Assembly (NCBI RefSeq): GCF_018403665.1
Contig: NZ_BOVJ01000067.1
Span: forward strand, 1-40,263
Source of the DNA: Paenibacillus cisolokensis
GTDB lineage: Bacteria > Bacillota > Bacilli > Paenibacillales > Paenibacillaceae
Direction of reading: 5' to 3'
DNA: 40,263 nt
Shown: one piece after another, positions 23,916 through 30,967 of the stretch
How the letters are laid out: every line of letters starts with the position of its first letter
How positions within the stretch are numbered: position 1 is the first letter of the stretch
The notes under the pieces: generated by a model
What the model saw: only the letters and a program-made list of their open reading frames with translations
Told to the model about the DNA's origin: nothing
The model's database searches: none
Made by a program: the position numbers and the translations under genes

Positions 23916-24560
23916 GTGGATCTGAAGGAACTTTTGAGTGAAGAACTCTACAACCAAGTCATGGCAAAGCTTGGTGATAAGCACAAAATCGCCGTTGTAT
24001 CTGACGGGAGCTGGATTCCGAAGGATAAATTCAATGAGATCAATGAAGCCAAAAAGCAAGCAGAAGATGCACTCAAAGAGCGAGATAAGCAACTGTTCGA
24101 CCTGAAAAAGGCCGCAGAGGGAAACGAGGAACTGCGGAAGCAGATCGAGGAGCTTCAACAGCAGAACAAGACCGCCGCTGAGCAGTATGAGGCCAAGCTG
24201 CGCGATATGACCGTGACCACAGCCATCAAGCTGGCTCTGTCTGGTGAAGTGCATGACGCTGATCTGGTTCTCGGCCTGATCGACAAATCGAAGATTGTGC
24301 TGGATGACACCGGAAACGTCAAATCCGGCCTCGATGACCAAGTAAAAGCCCTGCGCGAAAGTAAGGCTTTTTTGTTTGTCCAGAAAGACGATAACGGCAC
24401 GAAATTCAAGGGCGCCAAGCCGCCTGAAGGCAGCGACAAAAGCGGAGGCGGCGGTCAGAAGAATCCTTGGTCCCGCGAGCACTTCAACCTGACCGAACAG
24501 GGCCGCATTCTACGGGAGAATCCCGAACTGGCGAAGCAGCTTATGGCTGCCGCCAAATAA
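23916..24560 (+). CDS. Capsid scaffold protein (GP20 family)
   Basis: A 214-aa Phage_GP20 minor structural/scaffold protein. It starts MDLKELLSEELYNQV, has a long coiled coil (residues about 45-100: NEINEAKKQAEDALKERDKQ, ELRKQIEELQQQNK), a middle with VTTAIKLALSGEVHDADLVLGLI, and a flexible Gly-rich C-terminus. It would guide capsid assembly and leave before DNA packaging. GTG 23916 sits 8 nt after GGGAGAG; earlier GTG/TTG codons at 23907/23910 overlap that site. It is directly upstream of the major capsid gene, as usual, and preceded by the RNA element. Confidence 0.88.
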   Translation: MDLKELLSEELYNQVMAKLGDKHKIAVVSDGSWIPKDKFNEINEAKKQAEDALKERDKQLFDLKKAAEGNEELRKQIEELQQQNKTAAEQYEAKLRDMTVTTAIKLALSGEVHDADLVLGLIDKSKIVLDDTGNVKSGLDDQVKALRESKAFLFVQKDDNGTKFKGAKPPEGSDKSGGGGQKNPWSREHFNLTEQGRILRENPELAKQLMAAAK

Positions 24561-24581
24561 CAATGATGAGGTGATTAAACA

Positions 24582-25553
24582 ATGACTACTCGTATCGCAG
24601 ATGTGATCCAACCCGAAGTATTTACTCCGTATGTGACCCAGCGCACGATGGAACTGTCGGCACTGGTCCAATCGGGGATTGTGCAGAACAATTCCGAATT
24701 CGACGAATTGGCCAGCGGGCCGAATACGCTCGTCAACATGCCGTATTGGAATGACCTGACGGGCGATTCGGAGACGATGAAAGACAACGGTGCTCTAACG
24801 CCGGGGAAAATCGGTTCCAGCATGGACGTTGCACGTAAACAAGGCCGCGGCCGTGCGTGGGGTGCGAACGGCTTGTCTGCGCTGTTGTCCGGAGACGACC
24901 CGATGCGTGCAATCGCCGACCTGGTGGCAGCCTACTGGACGCGGGACATGCAGAAGATTCTGCTTGCGACGCTTGACGGCGTATTTAAAGCGTCGAACAT
25001 GTCCGGCCACGTTCTCGACATCTCGAGCGAGACCGGCGATGATGCTCTGGTCAGCGGTGACAGCTTCATAGACGCGACCCAGCTTCTGGGGGATGCGAAG
25101 GGGCTGCTTACCGGCGTCATGATGCACAGTGCGGTTGAAGCCTATCTCGCAAAGCGTCAGTTGATCGAGTACGTGCAGGAAAAGGACCAATCCGACCGGG
25201 TACCGTACTTTATGAATAAACGCGTCATCGTGGACGACGGCATGCCGTATGACACGGCCACGAAGACCGGTACGATGTATCTGTTCGGCCAAGGTGCGAT
25301 TGCACTCGGCAATGGCTCGCATCCGCGGATTATCCCGACCGAGATCGACCGGGATTCCCTGGCATCGTCCGGTGAGGACTTCCTCATCAACCGCCGAATC
25401 TTTATCCTTCATCCGCGCGGCGTGAAGTGGACGGAAACGTCGGTCGCCGATGTGTTCCCGGAAAATTCGGAACTGGCCAACGGAGCAAACTGGCAGCGTG
25501 TGTACGAGCCGAAAGCGATCCGGGTCGTGAAACATGTATTTAAAATTGCATAA
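24582..25553 (+). CDS. Major capsid protein
   Basis: A 323-aa phage coat protein of the HK97-fold family that follows GP20 scaffolds in Bacillota phages. Recognisable blocks: an N-terminal segment (TRIADVIQPEVFTPYVTQRTMELSAL), the tip region LVNMPYWNDLTGDSE, MHSAVEAYLAKRQLIEYV in the A-domain and INRRIFILHPRGVKW near the end. There is no protease domain, which agrees with a separate scaffold and no HK97-like prohead protease gene. ATG 24582 follows GATGAGGTG. A terminator follows it, fitting high expression of this gene. Confidence 0.9.
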   Translation: MTTRIADVIQPEVFTPYVTQRTMELSALVQSGIVQNNSEFDELASGPNTLVNMPYWNDLTGDSETMKDNGALTPGKIGSSMDVARKQGRGRAWGANGLSALLSGDDPMRAIADLVAAYWTRDMQKILLATLDGVFKASNMSGHVLDISSETGDDALVSGDSFIDATQLLGDAKGLLTGVMMHSAVEAYLAKRQLIEYVQEKDQSDRVPYFMNKRVIVDDGMPYDTATKTGTMYLFGQGAIALGNGSHPRIIPTEIDRDSLASSGEDFLINRRIFILHPRGVKWTETSVADVFPENSELANGANWQRVYEPKAIRVVKHVFKIA

Positions 25554-25579
25554 GGGAGGCTCCTGCGGCCTCTCTTTTG
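25554..25579 (+). terminator. Partial terminator after the capsid gene
   Basis: GGGAGGC (25554-25560), a 7-nt loop, GCCTCTC (25568-25574) with one G-T wobble, then TTTTG. Short T tract, so it probably reduces rather than stops transcription into the connector genes. Confidence 0.65.
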
Positions 25580-25598
25580 TTTGGAGGTGGAATCAAAC

Positions 25599-25907
25599 AT
25601 GGGCCTTTCTGCTTTTCAGCGTCGCAGGCGTGAGCTGGCGGCGAAACAGGCGGCCGAGGAAGCGGCGAAGAAAGCCGCTGAAAACAAATCGCTCGACGAG
25701 ATGACGGCAGCGGAGCTGAAACAGTATGCCGCTGACAATCAGATCGATCTGGGCACCGCGACAAAAAAGGCCGATATCCTCGCGGTGATCGTCGCACATG
25801 AGACTGCCGGCGATGAGGGCGACCAAGACGGCGAAGGGACCGGCCAGGGCGACGGTCAGGGCGGCGAAAGTCAGGACGAAGGCGGCGGAAACGATGCCAG
25901 CGACTGA
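25599..25907 (+). CDS. HeH/LEM-type small structural protein
   Basis: A 102-aa protein. The start is basic/helical (GLSAFQRRRRELAAKQAAEEAAKK), then comes a helix-extended loop-helix (HeH/LEM-like) motif, LDEMTAAELKQYAADNQIDLG...TKKADILAVI, and the C-terminus is Gly/Gln/Asp-rich and disordered (EGTGQGDGQGGES). Such HeH modules are common in phage head-tail region proteins. ATG 25599 follows TGGAGGTGG. It precedes the connector gene, which it overlaps by 14 nt. The exact role is unknown; a minor head component is likely. Confidence 0.75.
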   Translation: MGLSAFQRRRRELAAKQAAEEAAKKAAENKSLDEMTAAELKQYAADNQIDLGTATKKADILAVIVAHETAGDEGDQDGEGTGQGDGQGGESQDEGGGNDASD

Positions 25908-26262
25908 CGTCCTGAAAACCGTCAAACTCCGGCTGGGGCTGGACGATTCGCATGATGAGCTGATCGACTCCTACGTACAGGAGATTGGTCAGCGCATCTT
26001 GCATTACACGAACTTGGCTGAAATCCCGGCCGAACTGGAGCATACTTGGGCGTCGATGGTCATTGATGCACTCCGGATCGAGCAGCCGAATATGCCGGGC
26101 ATCGCCGAGACGACCGGCGCGGGCGAGTCCGTAACGATAGGCGACACATCATCGGCCCCCGCCCGCCCCGCCGGCCTGACCAATACGGCCAAGTCGGCAA
26201 TCGACACCGTCGTGCTCAACTATCGGGTCGATCTGAACCGGAACCGAAAGCTGAGGTGGTGA
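25894..26262 (+). CDS. Head-tail connector protein (gp6/YqbG-like)
   Basis: A 122-aa protein (MPATDVLKTVKLRLGLDDSHDELIDSYVQEIGQRIL), the typical N-terminus of the adaptor family (HK97 gp6, SPP1 gp15, YqbG). The helical first half binds the portal; the second half contains VVLNYRVDLNRNRKLRW. ATG 25894 lies inside the end of the preceding gene; the open frame upstream is a shadow of that gene. The order capsid, connector, stopper, gp10, terminator protein is standard for this module. Confidence 0.8.
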   Translation: MPATDVLKTVKLRLGLDDSHDELIDSYVQEIGQRILHYTNLAEIPAELEHTWASMVIDALRIEQPNMPGIAETTGAGESVTIGDTSSAPARPAGLTNTAKSAIDTVVLNYRVDLNRNRKLRW

Positions 26263-26264
26263 CA

Positions 26265-26624
26265 ATGAACTTTACGCGGCACCGCCGGGCGATCGAGCGG
26301 ATGTACACGGACCGGGCGACAATCTACCGGCACGTTCAGGTCAAGGACACGATCACGAAGGAAACGAAACTAGTCCCGCAGCCGGTTTACGTCGACCAGT
26401 CCTGTCGCATCTCGCAGCGCGCGCTCGGTCAAAACAATCAAACCGAGGCGCAGAACGAAATCCGGTACGAGACGAAACTGATCATCGCGCCGGAGGTGGA
26501 GATTCGGCAGGGCGATCTGCTAGAAGTTACCCGCGGCGCTGTGACACGCAAGTACACGGCCGGAGAGCCGTTCCTGTATTCGACGCACCAGGAAGTGTCG
26601 ATCCAGCGGGAGGAGTGGGCGTAA
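26265..26624 (+). CDS. Head closure/stopper protein (XkdH/YqbH-like)
   Basis: A 119-aa protein resembling head-completion proteins (SPP1 gp16, XkdH). The N-terminus contains MYTDRATIYRHVQVKD, followed by beta-rich segments (QSCRISQR, YETKLIIAPEVEIRQGDLLEV). ATG 26265 follows GAGGTGG. Its stop overlaps the next ATG (TAATG), so it is coupled to the gp10-like gene. Confidence 0.75.
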   Translation: MNFTRHRRAIERMYTDRATIYRHVQVKDTITKETKLVPQPVYVDQSCRISQRALGQNNQTEAQNEIRYETKLIIAPEVEIRQGDLLEVTRGAVTRKYTAGEPFLYSTHQEVSIQREEWA

Positions 26625-27025
26625 TGCCTCGCTGGGGTCACTTTGATTTTGACGAATTGAAGCGTTTTGCCAAGAACCTTGAAGAAATGGAGAAGGCGCT
26701 CCCTGGATTTATCGAAGAGTGTGTCCGCGAACTGGCGATGCGCCTGCTCGCGAAAGTGGTGCCTCGGACGCCGGTCGATACCGGTGAGCTCCGGCGCGGC
26801 TGGACTGTGGGCCAAGTGCACCGAATTCCTGGAGGCTGGCAAGTCGAGGTCATAAACCCGACAGAATATGCGCTTTACAGAGAATACGGCCATCGCACGC
26901 GCGACCACAAAGGCTGGGTCGAAGGCAGCTTCATGCTCACGATCTCCGAGAAGGAACTGGAGCGCGAACTGCCGGCAATTTTGCAGCGCAAGCAAGAAGC
27001 GTTTCTGAAGAAGTTTTTGGGGTGA
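26624..27025 (+). CDS. HK97 gp10-family head-tail protein (XkdI-like)
   Basis: A 133-aa member of the gp10/XkdI family. Signature: LAKVVPRTPVDTGELRRGWTVG, followed by EVINPTEYALYREYGHR and the C-terminal helix. This motif (TPVDTGxLR...YAxxxEYGH) is diagnostic. It acts in head-tail joining or tail completion. The start overlaps the previous stop. Confidence 0.92.
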   Translation: MPRWGHFDFDELKRFAKNLEEMEKALPGFIEECVRELAMRLLAKVVPRTPVDTGELRRGWTVGQVHRIPGGWQVEVINPTEYALYREYGHRTRDHKGWVEGSFMLTISEKELERELPAILQRKQEAFLKKFLG

Positions 27026-27029
27026 TGGG

Positions 27030-27281
27030 ATGGCGAAAATCATTCGATTCAAAACGCCGCAGGATGATGTTGTCGAGGCGCTGGAATATTTGCTTGAGCG
27101 AGCTCGTCGTGGTGAAATGACGGGCTTTGTCCTTGCTGCCAAGTGCCCAGACGGCAACATCGCAACCAGTTGGGCAAATGTCGATGTCGGGGAGCGTAAC
27201 GAATTGACTTCTCACCTTCAGGTCGATGTGATGTATGCGGTTGTCGAGGCAAACATGGACCGGTTGGTGGAGCGCATATGA
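27030..27281 (+). CDS. Small phage protein in the connector module
   Basis: An 83-aa protein (MAKIIRFKTPQDDVVEALEY...). The central helix is acidic and the end (HLQVDVMYAVVEANMDRLVERI) is helical; GFVLAAKCPDGNIATSWANV suggests a beta hairpin like that of small phage regulators. It interrupts the usual order between gp10 and the tail terminator, so it is probably a cargo gene. Overlaps the next gene by 4 nt. Function unknown. Confidence 0.6.
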   Translation: MAKIIRFKTPQDDVVEALEYLLERARRGEMTGFVLAAKCPDGNIATSWANVDVGERNELTSHLQVDVMYAVVEANMDRLVERI

Positions 27282-27706
27282 ACGTTACCATCAACGACGT
27301 TCGATATGCCGTACATGCCGCGTTGGACGCCGCGTTCCCGGACGTGCCGATCGCCGGCGAAGAGATCAAGCAAAACCTGTCGCCACCCTGCTTTTTTGTA
27401 CGACTGCTAGGGCCGGCACACGCGCAAGAACTCGGTCGGCGATATATGCGGTATCATCCGTTTGACGTCCACTACTTCGCCGAGGACCGCTCCAACGCCG
27501 CCATGTACGATATGGCCGAGCGGCTGACTGAAGCGCTTCAATGGATCGTCGTCGCTGGCCGCCCGGTTCTCGGGACGGGAATGCGGTTTGAGATCGTCGA
27601 CGAAGTGTTGCACTTTTTCGTCGAATACAATTTTCACGTTTGGGCGCCGCGGCCGGATGATCCGGCCATGCAGACGCTCGACGTGCAGGAGGGGATCAAG
27701 ACTTGA
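27278..27706 (+). CDS. Tail terminator-like protein (XkdJ/YqbJ position)
   Basis: A 142-aa protein with an alpha/beta layout matching the tail terminator (tail completion) family of PBSX-like phages. Segments: IKQNLSPPCFFVRLLGPAHAQ, YHPFDVHYFAED, MYDMAERLTEALQ and FHVWAPRP. Its place between gp10 and the sheath gene supports this. ATG 27278 overlaps the previous TGA. Confidence 0.75.
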   Translation: MNVTINDVRYAVHAALDAAFPDVPIAGEEIKQNLSPPCFFVRLLGPAHAQELGRRYMRYHPFDVHYFAEDRSNAAMYDMAERLTEALQWIVVAGRPVLGTGMRFEIVDEVLHFFVEYNFHVWAPRPDDPAMQTLDVQEGIKT

Positions 27707-27942
27707 ATTTCAGTCAAGCGCTTGAGGCGTTGAAACAAGACAAAAAGGTCGCTCGTTCCGGATGGAACGGAAAAGGCATGTGGCTGATTCTGGTCAGGGC
27801 ATGGACCACTTGGAAAGTCGATCTGGACGTATATCTGCCGATGTCGTGGATCGGGATGAAAACGGCCGACAACAAATTCGTCCCGTGGGTCGCGTCTCAG
27901 ACCGACCTCCTGGCTGAGGATTGGCTGGTGATCGAGGAATGA
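27703..27942 (+). CDS. tad2: DUF2829 / Tad2-like anti-Thoeris protein
   Basis: A 79-aa protein of the DUF2829 family: MNFSQALEALKQDKKVARSG, WNGKGMWLILV, then MKTADNKFVPWVASQTDLLAEDWLVI. This is the family to which the Thoeris anti-defence protein Tad2 belongs. Tad2 binds and sequesters the cyclic ADP-ribose-type messenger made by the TIR protein ThsB and so blocks activation of ThsA. The TTG start overlaps the previous stop (TTGA) and follows GGAGGGG. It sits as a cargo gene within the tail operon, so it would be expressed late unless read from earlier transcripts. Binding activity is inferred from family membership. Confidence 0.82.
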   Translation: MNFSQALEALKQDKKVARSGWNGKGMWLILVRAWTTWKVDLDVYLPMSWIGMKTADNKFVPWVASQTDLLAEDWLVIEE

Positions 27943-28115
27943 GCAAACTGAAAACTGACGCTCCTACCTACACCAAAGCGCAGTTTCTGGCGTCGAAGCA
28001 GTTTACGCCGATCCAAAAGGATGTGCTGCGCGCGCTCCTAAAAGACGGCGAAACGTACACACTCGACCAAGTGCAAAAGCTGGTCGACGACTATGCAAAA
28101 AGGACGGTGAAGTAA
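27939..28115 (+). CDS. Small tail-module protein, 58 aa
   Basis: MSKLKTDAPTYTKAQFLASK, then QFTPIQKDVLRALLKDGETYTLDQVQKLVDDYAKRTVK. This layout (Y-T-K-x-QFLASKQFTPxQKDVLxALLxDG) recurs before tail sheath genes in Bacillota myoviruses. Mostly helical. ATG overlaps the previous stop (ATGA), and the sheath gene follows after 1 nt. No function is known. Confidence 0.7.
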   Translation: MSKLKTDAPTYTKAQFLASKQFTPIQKDVLRALLKDGETYTLDQVQKLVDDYAKRTVK

Positions 28116-28116
28116 C

Positions 28117-29414
28117 ATGTCTGGAGGAACATGGACCGCACAAAACAAAGTCGCCGCCGGCGTCTATATCAACTTTGTCGGCGAGGCGAAGCCGCTTGGT
28201 ACGCTCGGCGAACGCGGTATCGTCAGCTTGCCGTTGCCTCTATCTTGGGGCCCGGCCAAGCAGGTGATTGCGGTTGAGGCTGACGCTGACACGTTCGAGA
28301 TGCTGGGCTATCCCATCACTGCTCCGCAACTTCTGCTTGTCCGGGAAGCGCTGAAACGTGCTCGGACGTTGCTTCTGTACCGCCTCAACACCGGCACGCA
28401 GGCGTCGGCCACCATTGGCAGCTTGACGGTGACGGCGAAGTACGGCGGCGTCCGTGGCAATGACATCAGCATCGTCGTTCAGGCGAACATCGACGACCCG
28501 GCGCGCTTCGACGTGAAGACGCTCGTAGCCGGCACGGAAGTCGATTCGCAAACCGTCGACATGATTGAAGAGCTGAAGCCGAACGCGTGGGTCAATTTAA
28601 CCGGTACCGGCGAGCCTACGGTGACCGCGGGCACGCCGCTGACAGGCGGCGCAGACGGTACAGTGGTGGCGCAGGACTACTTGGATTATCTCGCAGCGAT
28701 CGAGGTACACGACTTCCAAACGATCGGCCTGACGGCGACGGACGCGACGACCAAAGACGTGTTCGTGTCTTTCGCAAAACGGCTGCGGGATGACGAAGGG
28801 AAAAAGATTCAGGTCGTCATGGAGAACTACCCGACGGCGGACTATGAGGGCGTCATCAGTGTCAAAACGGCGTCGTACTGGCAGATGGGACGACACTCAC
28901 TGCGGCGCAGGCGGTCGCGTGGGTGGCCGGGGCGACAGCCGGGGCGGCTGCGAACCAATCGCTGACCTACGACGCTTATGACGGCGCGGTGGACGTTTCG
29001 CCGAAATATACGAACAGCCAGATCATCGCGGCGCTGCAAGCCGGGGAATTCGTGTTCACGGCAATGGACGGGCGTGCGGTTGTGGAGCAGGATATCAATA
29101 CGCTGCACACGTTCACGCCGACGAAGGGCAAGGCGTTCAGCAAAAATCGCGTTCTCCGCGTCCTGGACGGCCTCGCGAACGACTATATGCGGGTATTCTC
29201 GACGTCGTACATCGGCAAGGTGCCGAACAACGCTGACGGCCGCAATTTGTTCAAGAGCGAAATCATCAACATCGTCAATCAGTATCAAAACCTCGGCGCA
29301 ATCCAGAATTTTGATCCGCAAACCGATCTTGAGGTGCTGCCGGGTGCGGAAACGGATGCTGTCGTCGTCAATCAGTGGGTCCAGCCGGTTGACAGCATTG
29401 AAAAATCTACATGA
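28117..29414 (+). CDS. Contractile tail sheath protein (XkdK-like), frame broken at 28864
   Basis: About 432 aa when read as one gene; Phage_sheath_1/XkdK-like. The N-terminal part reads VAAGVYINFVGEAKPL and RGIVSLPLPLSWGP, and the C-terminal part contains TYDAYDGAVDVSPKYTN, NTLHTFTPTKGKAFSKNRVLRVLDGL and YIGKVPNNADGRNLFKSEI, all typical of sheath C-terminal domains. The frame breaks at AAAA 28864-28867; adding one A restores SVKNGVVLADGTTLTAAQAVAWVAG. This protein makes the contractile sheath and thereby defines the phage as a myovirus. Confidence 0.92.
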
Positions 29415-29445
29415 CCGTGACGGTCCGGTAAGGGAGGGGTATTGC

Positions 29446-29912
29446 GTGGCATTTTCCGTGAAAGTGACGCGATCAGCGGCAAACAGGCAAGAGCGTACGC
29501 GACGATCAATGGCCGTGTGGAGGAGCTCTTCTACGCCAAATCGCTAGAGGCGACGATCGAGAAAAACAAAGTGGACGTACCAGTATTGGGCAAGACCAAC
29601 ACGCCGCAACGCTCTGCCGGTTGGAGCGGTACAGGCACGTTGACGATTTACTATGTTACGTCGCTGTTTCGGCAATTGATGCGGGACTACGTGAAGACCG
29701 GGCGGGATTTCTGGTTCGACCTGCAAGTGATAAATGAGCAGCCGGGATCGACCACCGGCAAGCAAACAGTACTTCTCCTCGGTTGTAATCTGGACAGCGT
29801 ATCTGCTGCACAGTTCGACGCCACCAGCGATGACATGCTGGAGGAAGAATTACCGTTTACGTTCAGCGACTATGATATTCTGGATCAATTCAACACCATT
29901 ACGGGCGCCTGA
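29446..29912 (+). CDS. Tail tube protein (XkdM-like)
   Basis: About 155 aa. The family core is clear: SGKQARAYATINGRVEELFYAKSLEATIEK, RSAGWSGTGTLTIYYVTSLFRQLM and EEELPFTFSDYDILDQF. It forms the inner tube inside the sheath. Start choice depends on one base: TTG 29442 reads straight through but lies only 2 nt from GGGAGGGG, while GTG 29446 has good spacing but needs one added T in the TTTT run 29452-29455 to give MAFFRESDAISG. Given the many similar losses in this window I prefer the second. Confidence 0.88.
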
Positions 29913-29928
29913 TTTGCGGGCGCCTTTT
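29904..29928 (+). terminator. Terminator-like hairpin at the end of the tube gene
   Basis: GGCGCC (29904-29909) pairs with GGCGCC (29919-29924) around a 9-nt loop, followed by TTTT. It overlaps the tube stop codon and may lower expression of downstream tail genes relative to tube and sheath. Confidence 0.6.
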
Positions 29929-29947
29929 ACTATGGAGGGGTTAATTT

Positions 29948-30368
29948 ATGAGCAGTTTAAAAGCTTTTTTCGCACAAAACGTTCAGACCAACATTACAGA
30001 GGAATTTGTCGTCTCCGAACGCTTTAAGGACGAATCCGGAAAACCGATCCCGTGGAAGATTCGAACTCTCTCGGAAGCGGAAAACGAAGAAATCCGCAAA
30101 GCATCTACGCAGTATGTGAAAGGCAAAGGCGGACAACGAGTCCCGGAAACGAAGCCGGAAATCTATCTGGCCAAAGTCGCTGTTGCGAGCGTGGTTTTCC
30201 CGGATTTGAAAGATGCCGATCTGCAAAATCTTATGGGGTGATCGGCGCGGAGGAGTTGCTGAAAAAATGTTGCTGGCAGGCGAATACGCGACGCTCATCC
30301 AGAAAGTTCAGGAAATCAACGGATTCGATAAAGATTTGGAGAGTCGGATTGAGGAAGTAAAAAACTGA
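29948..30368 (+). CDS. Tail assembly chaperone G-like (XkdN), frame broken at 30225 and 30262
   Basis: About 140 aa when read as one gene; XkdN family. It reads SSLKAFFAQNVQ, EEFVVSERFKDESGKPIPWKIRTLSEAENEEIRK, then LQKSYGVIGAEELLKKMLLAGEYATLIQKVQEINGFDKD. Two one-base losses interrupt it: AAAA 30225-30228 and A6 30262-30267; adding one A in each restores the family sequence. The protein binds the tape measure before tail assembly. It ends ...EEVKN at a TGA that directly follows a slippery heptamer, producing the longer GT form (see 30359). Confidence 0.88.
30359..30365 (+). promoter_or_regulatory. Programmed -1 frameshift site A AAA AAC
   Basis: The heptamer AAAAAAC occupies 30359-30365, read as gta-aaa-aac-TGA in the chaperone frame, with the stop immediately after. 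Slipping back one base gives aaa-ctg-att and continues for 58 codons. This is the classical slippery sequence, placed exactly where tail chaperone G/GT genes of other phages shift. Confidence 0.85.
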
Positions 30369-30541
30369 TTCGGGAGGGCGATGGTGAGTGGAATTACGCT
30401 TATTACGCCCTCCATAAACTTCGGATTTTGCCATGGGAACTGGCAGAATATACAGACGAACAGAGAGCGTCCCTATACGCAATGATTGCCGTGCGGATTG
30501 AAGCAGAAAAGAAGGAAATGGCAAAAATTAAGCGAAAATAA
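30365..30541 (+). CDS. T-like extension of the tail chaperone (GT fusion part)
   Basis: A 58-codon frame reached by -1 slippage: LIREGDGEWNYAYYALHKLRILPWELAEYTDEQRASLYA and MIAVRIEAEKKEMAKIKRK. The pattern IREGDxExNYAYYALHKL...LP is that of the second part of tail chaperones in Bacillota myoviruses. It has no own ribosome site suited to an ATG start; the GTG near 30383 is in another frame. The fused product (about 198 aa) would be made at a fixed ratio and load tube subunits onto the tape measure. Confidence 0.82.
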   Translation: MIREGDGEWNYAYYALHKLRILPWELAEYTDEQRASLYAMIAVRIEAEKKEMAKIKRK

Positions 30542-30579
30542 CCTTCCGTGTGATATACTTACAGCTGGGAGGGGTAATT

Positions 30580-30924
30580 ATGGCTCAAAATAAAGTGATC
30601 GCGGGCGATTACGAAGGGAAATTGATCGCAAACGGAATTAATTGCTTACTTCTGATGACCGGATTTTTCAAAAAAATAAAACTGACAAAAGAAACAGTTG
30701 AGTCGTACGAAGTGATGGACGAAGAATCCCGTACAAGTGCCGCAAGCGCGATTGGGAGAGGGTTAGTCGGTTCTTTTCTTCTCGGTCCAATCGGGGCGGC
30801 GGCAGCATTGAGTGCGAAGAAAAAAGGCACGCACATTGTAGCCGTACAATTTAAGGACGGAAAGAAAAGTCTGCTTGAGATCGACGAAAAACTATATAAA
30901 GTGCTTCTGAAATCACTGTTTTAA
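30580..30924 (+). CDS. Small conserved cargo protein between chaperone and tape measure
   Basis: A 114-aa protein: AQNKVIAGDYEGKLIANGI, KETVESYEVMDEESRTSAASAIGRGLVGSFLLGPIGAAAAL and IVAVQFKDGKKSLLEIDEKLYKVL. The middle is a Gly/Ala-rich hydrophobic segment flanked by beta-rich parts. Similar short proteins are common in Bacillota chromosomes and phages, of unknown function. ATG 30580 follows GGGAGGGG; its own terminator follows, and TATACT at 30554-30559 may be a promoter -10. Unit-like layout inside the tail operon marks it as a moron; membrane association is possible. Confidence 0.75.
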   Translation: MAQNKVIAGDYEGKLIANGINCLLLMTGFFKKIKLTKETVESYEVMDEESRTSAASAIGRGLVGSFLLGPIGAAAALSAKKKGTHIVAVQFKDGKKSLLEIDEKLYKVLLKSLF

Positions 30925-30949
30925 CGCCGCATAGGCGTTTTTATTTTTC
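30923..30949 (+). terminator. Intrinsic terminator of the cargo gene
   Basis: AACGCC (30923-30928), loop GCATA, GGCGTT (30934-30939), then TTTATTTTT. A well-formed terminator in the middle of the tail operon implies either read-through or that the cargo gene has its own transcript. Confidence 0.8.
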
Positions 30950-30967
30950 CCGAAAGGCGGTGAAACG

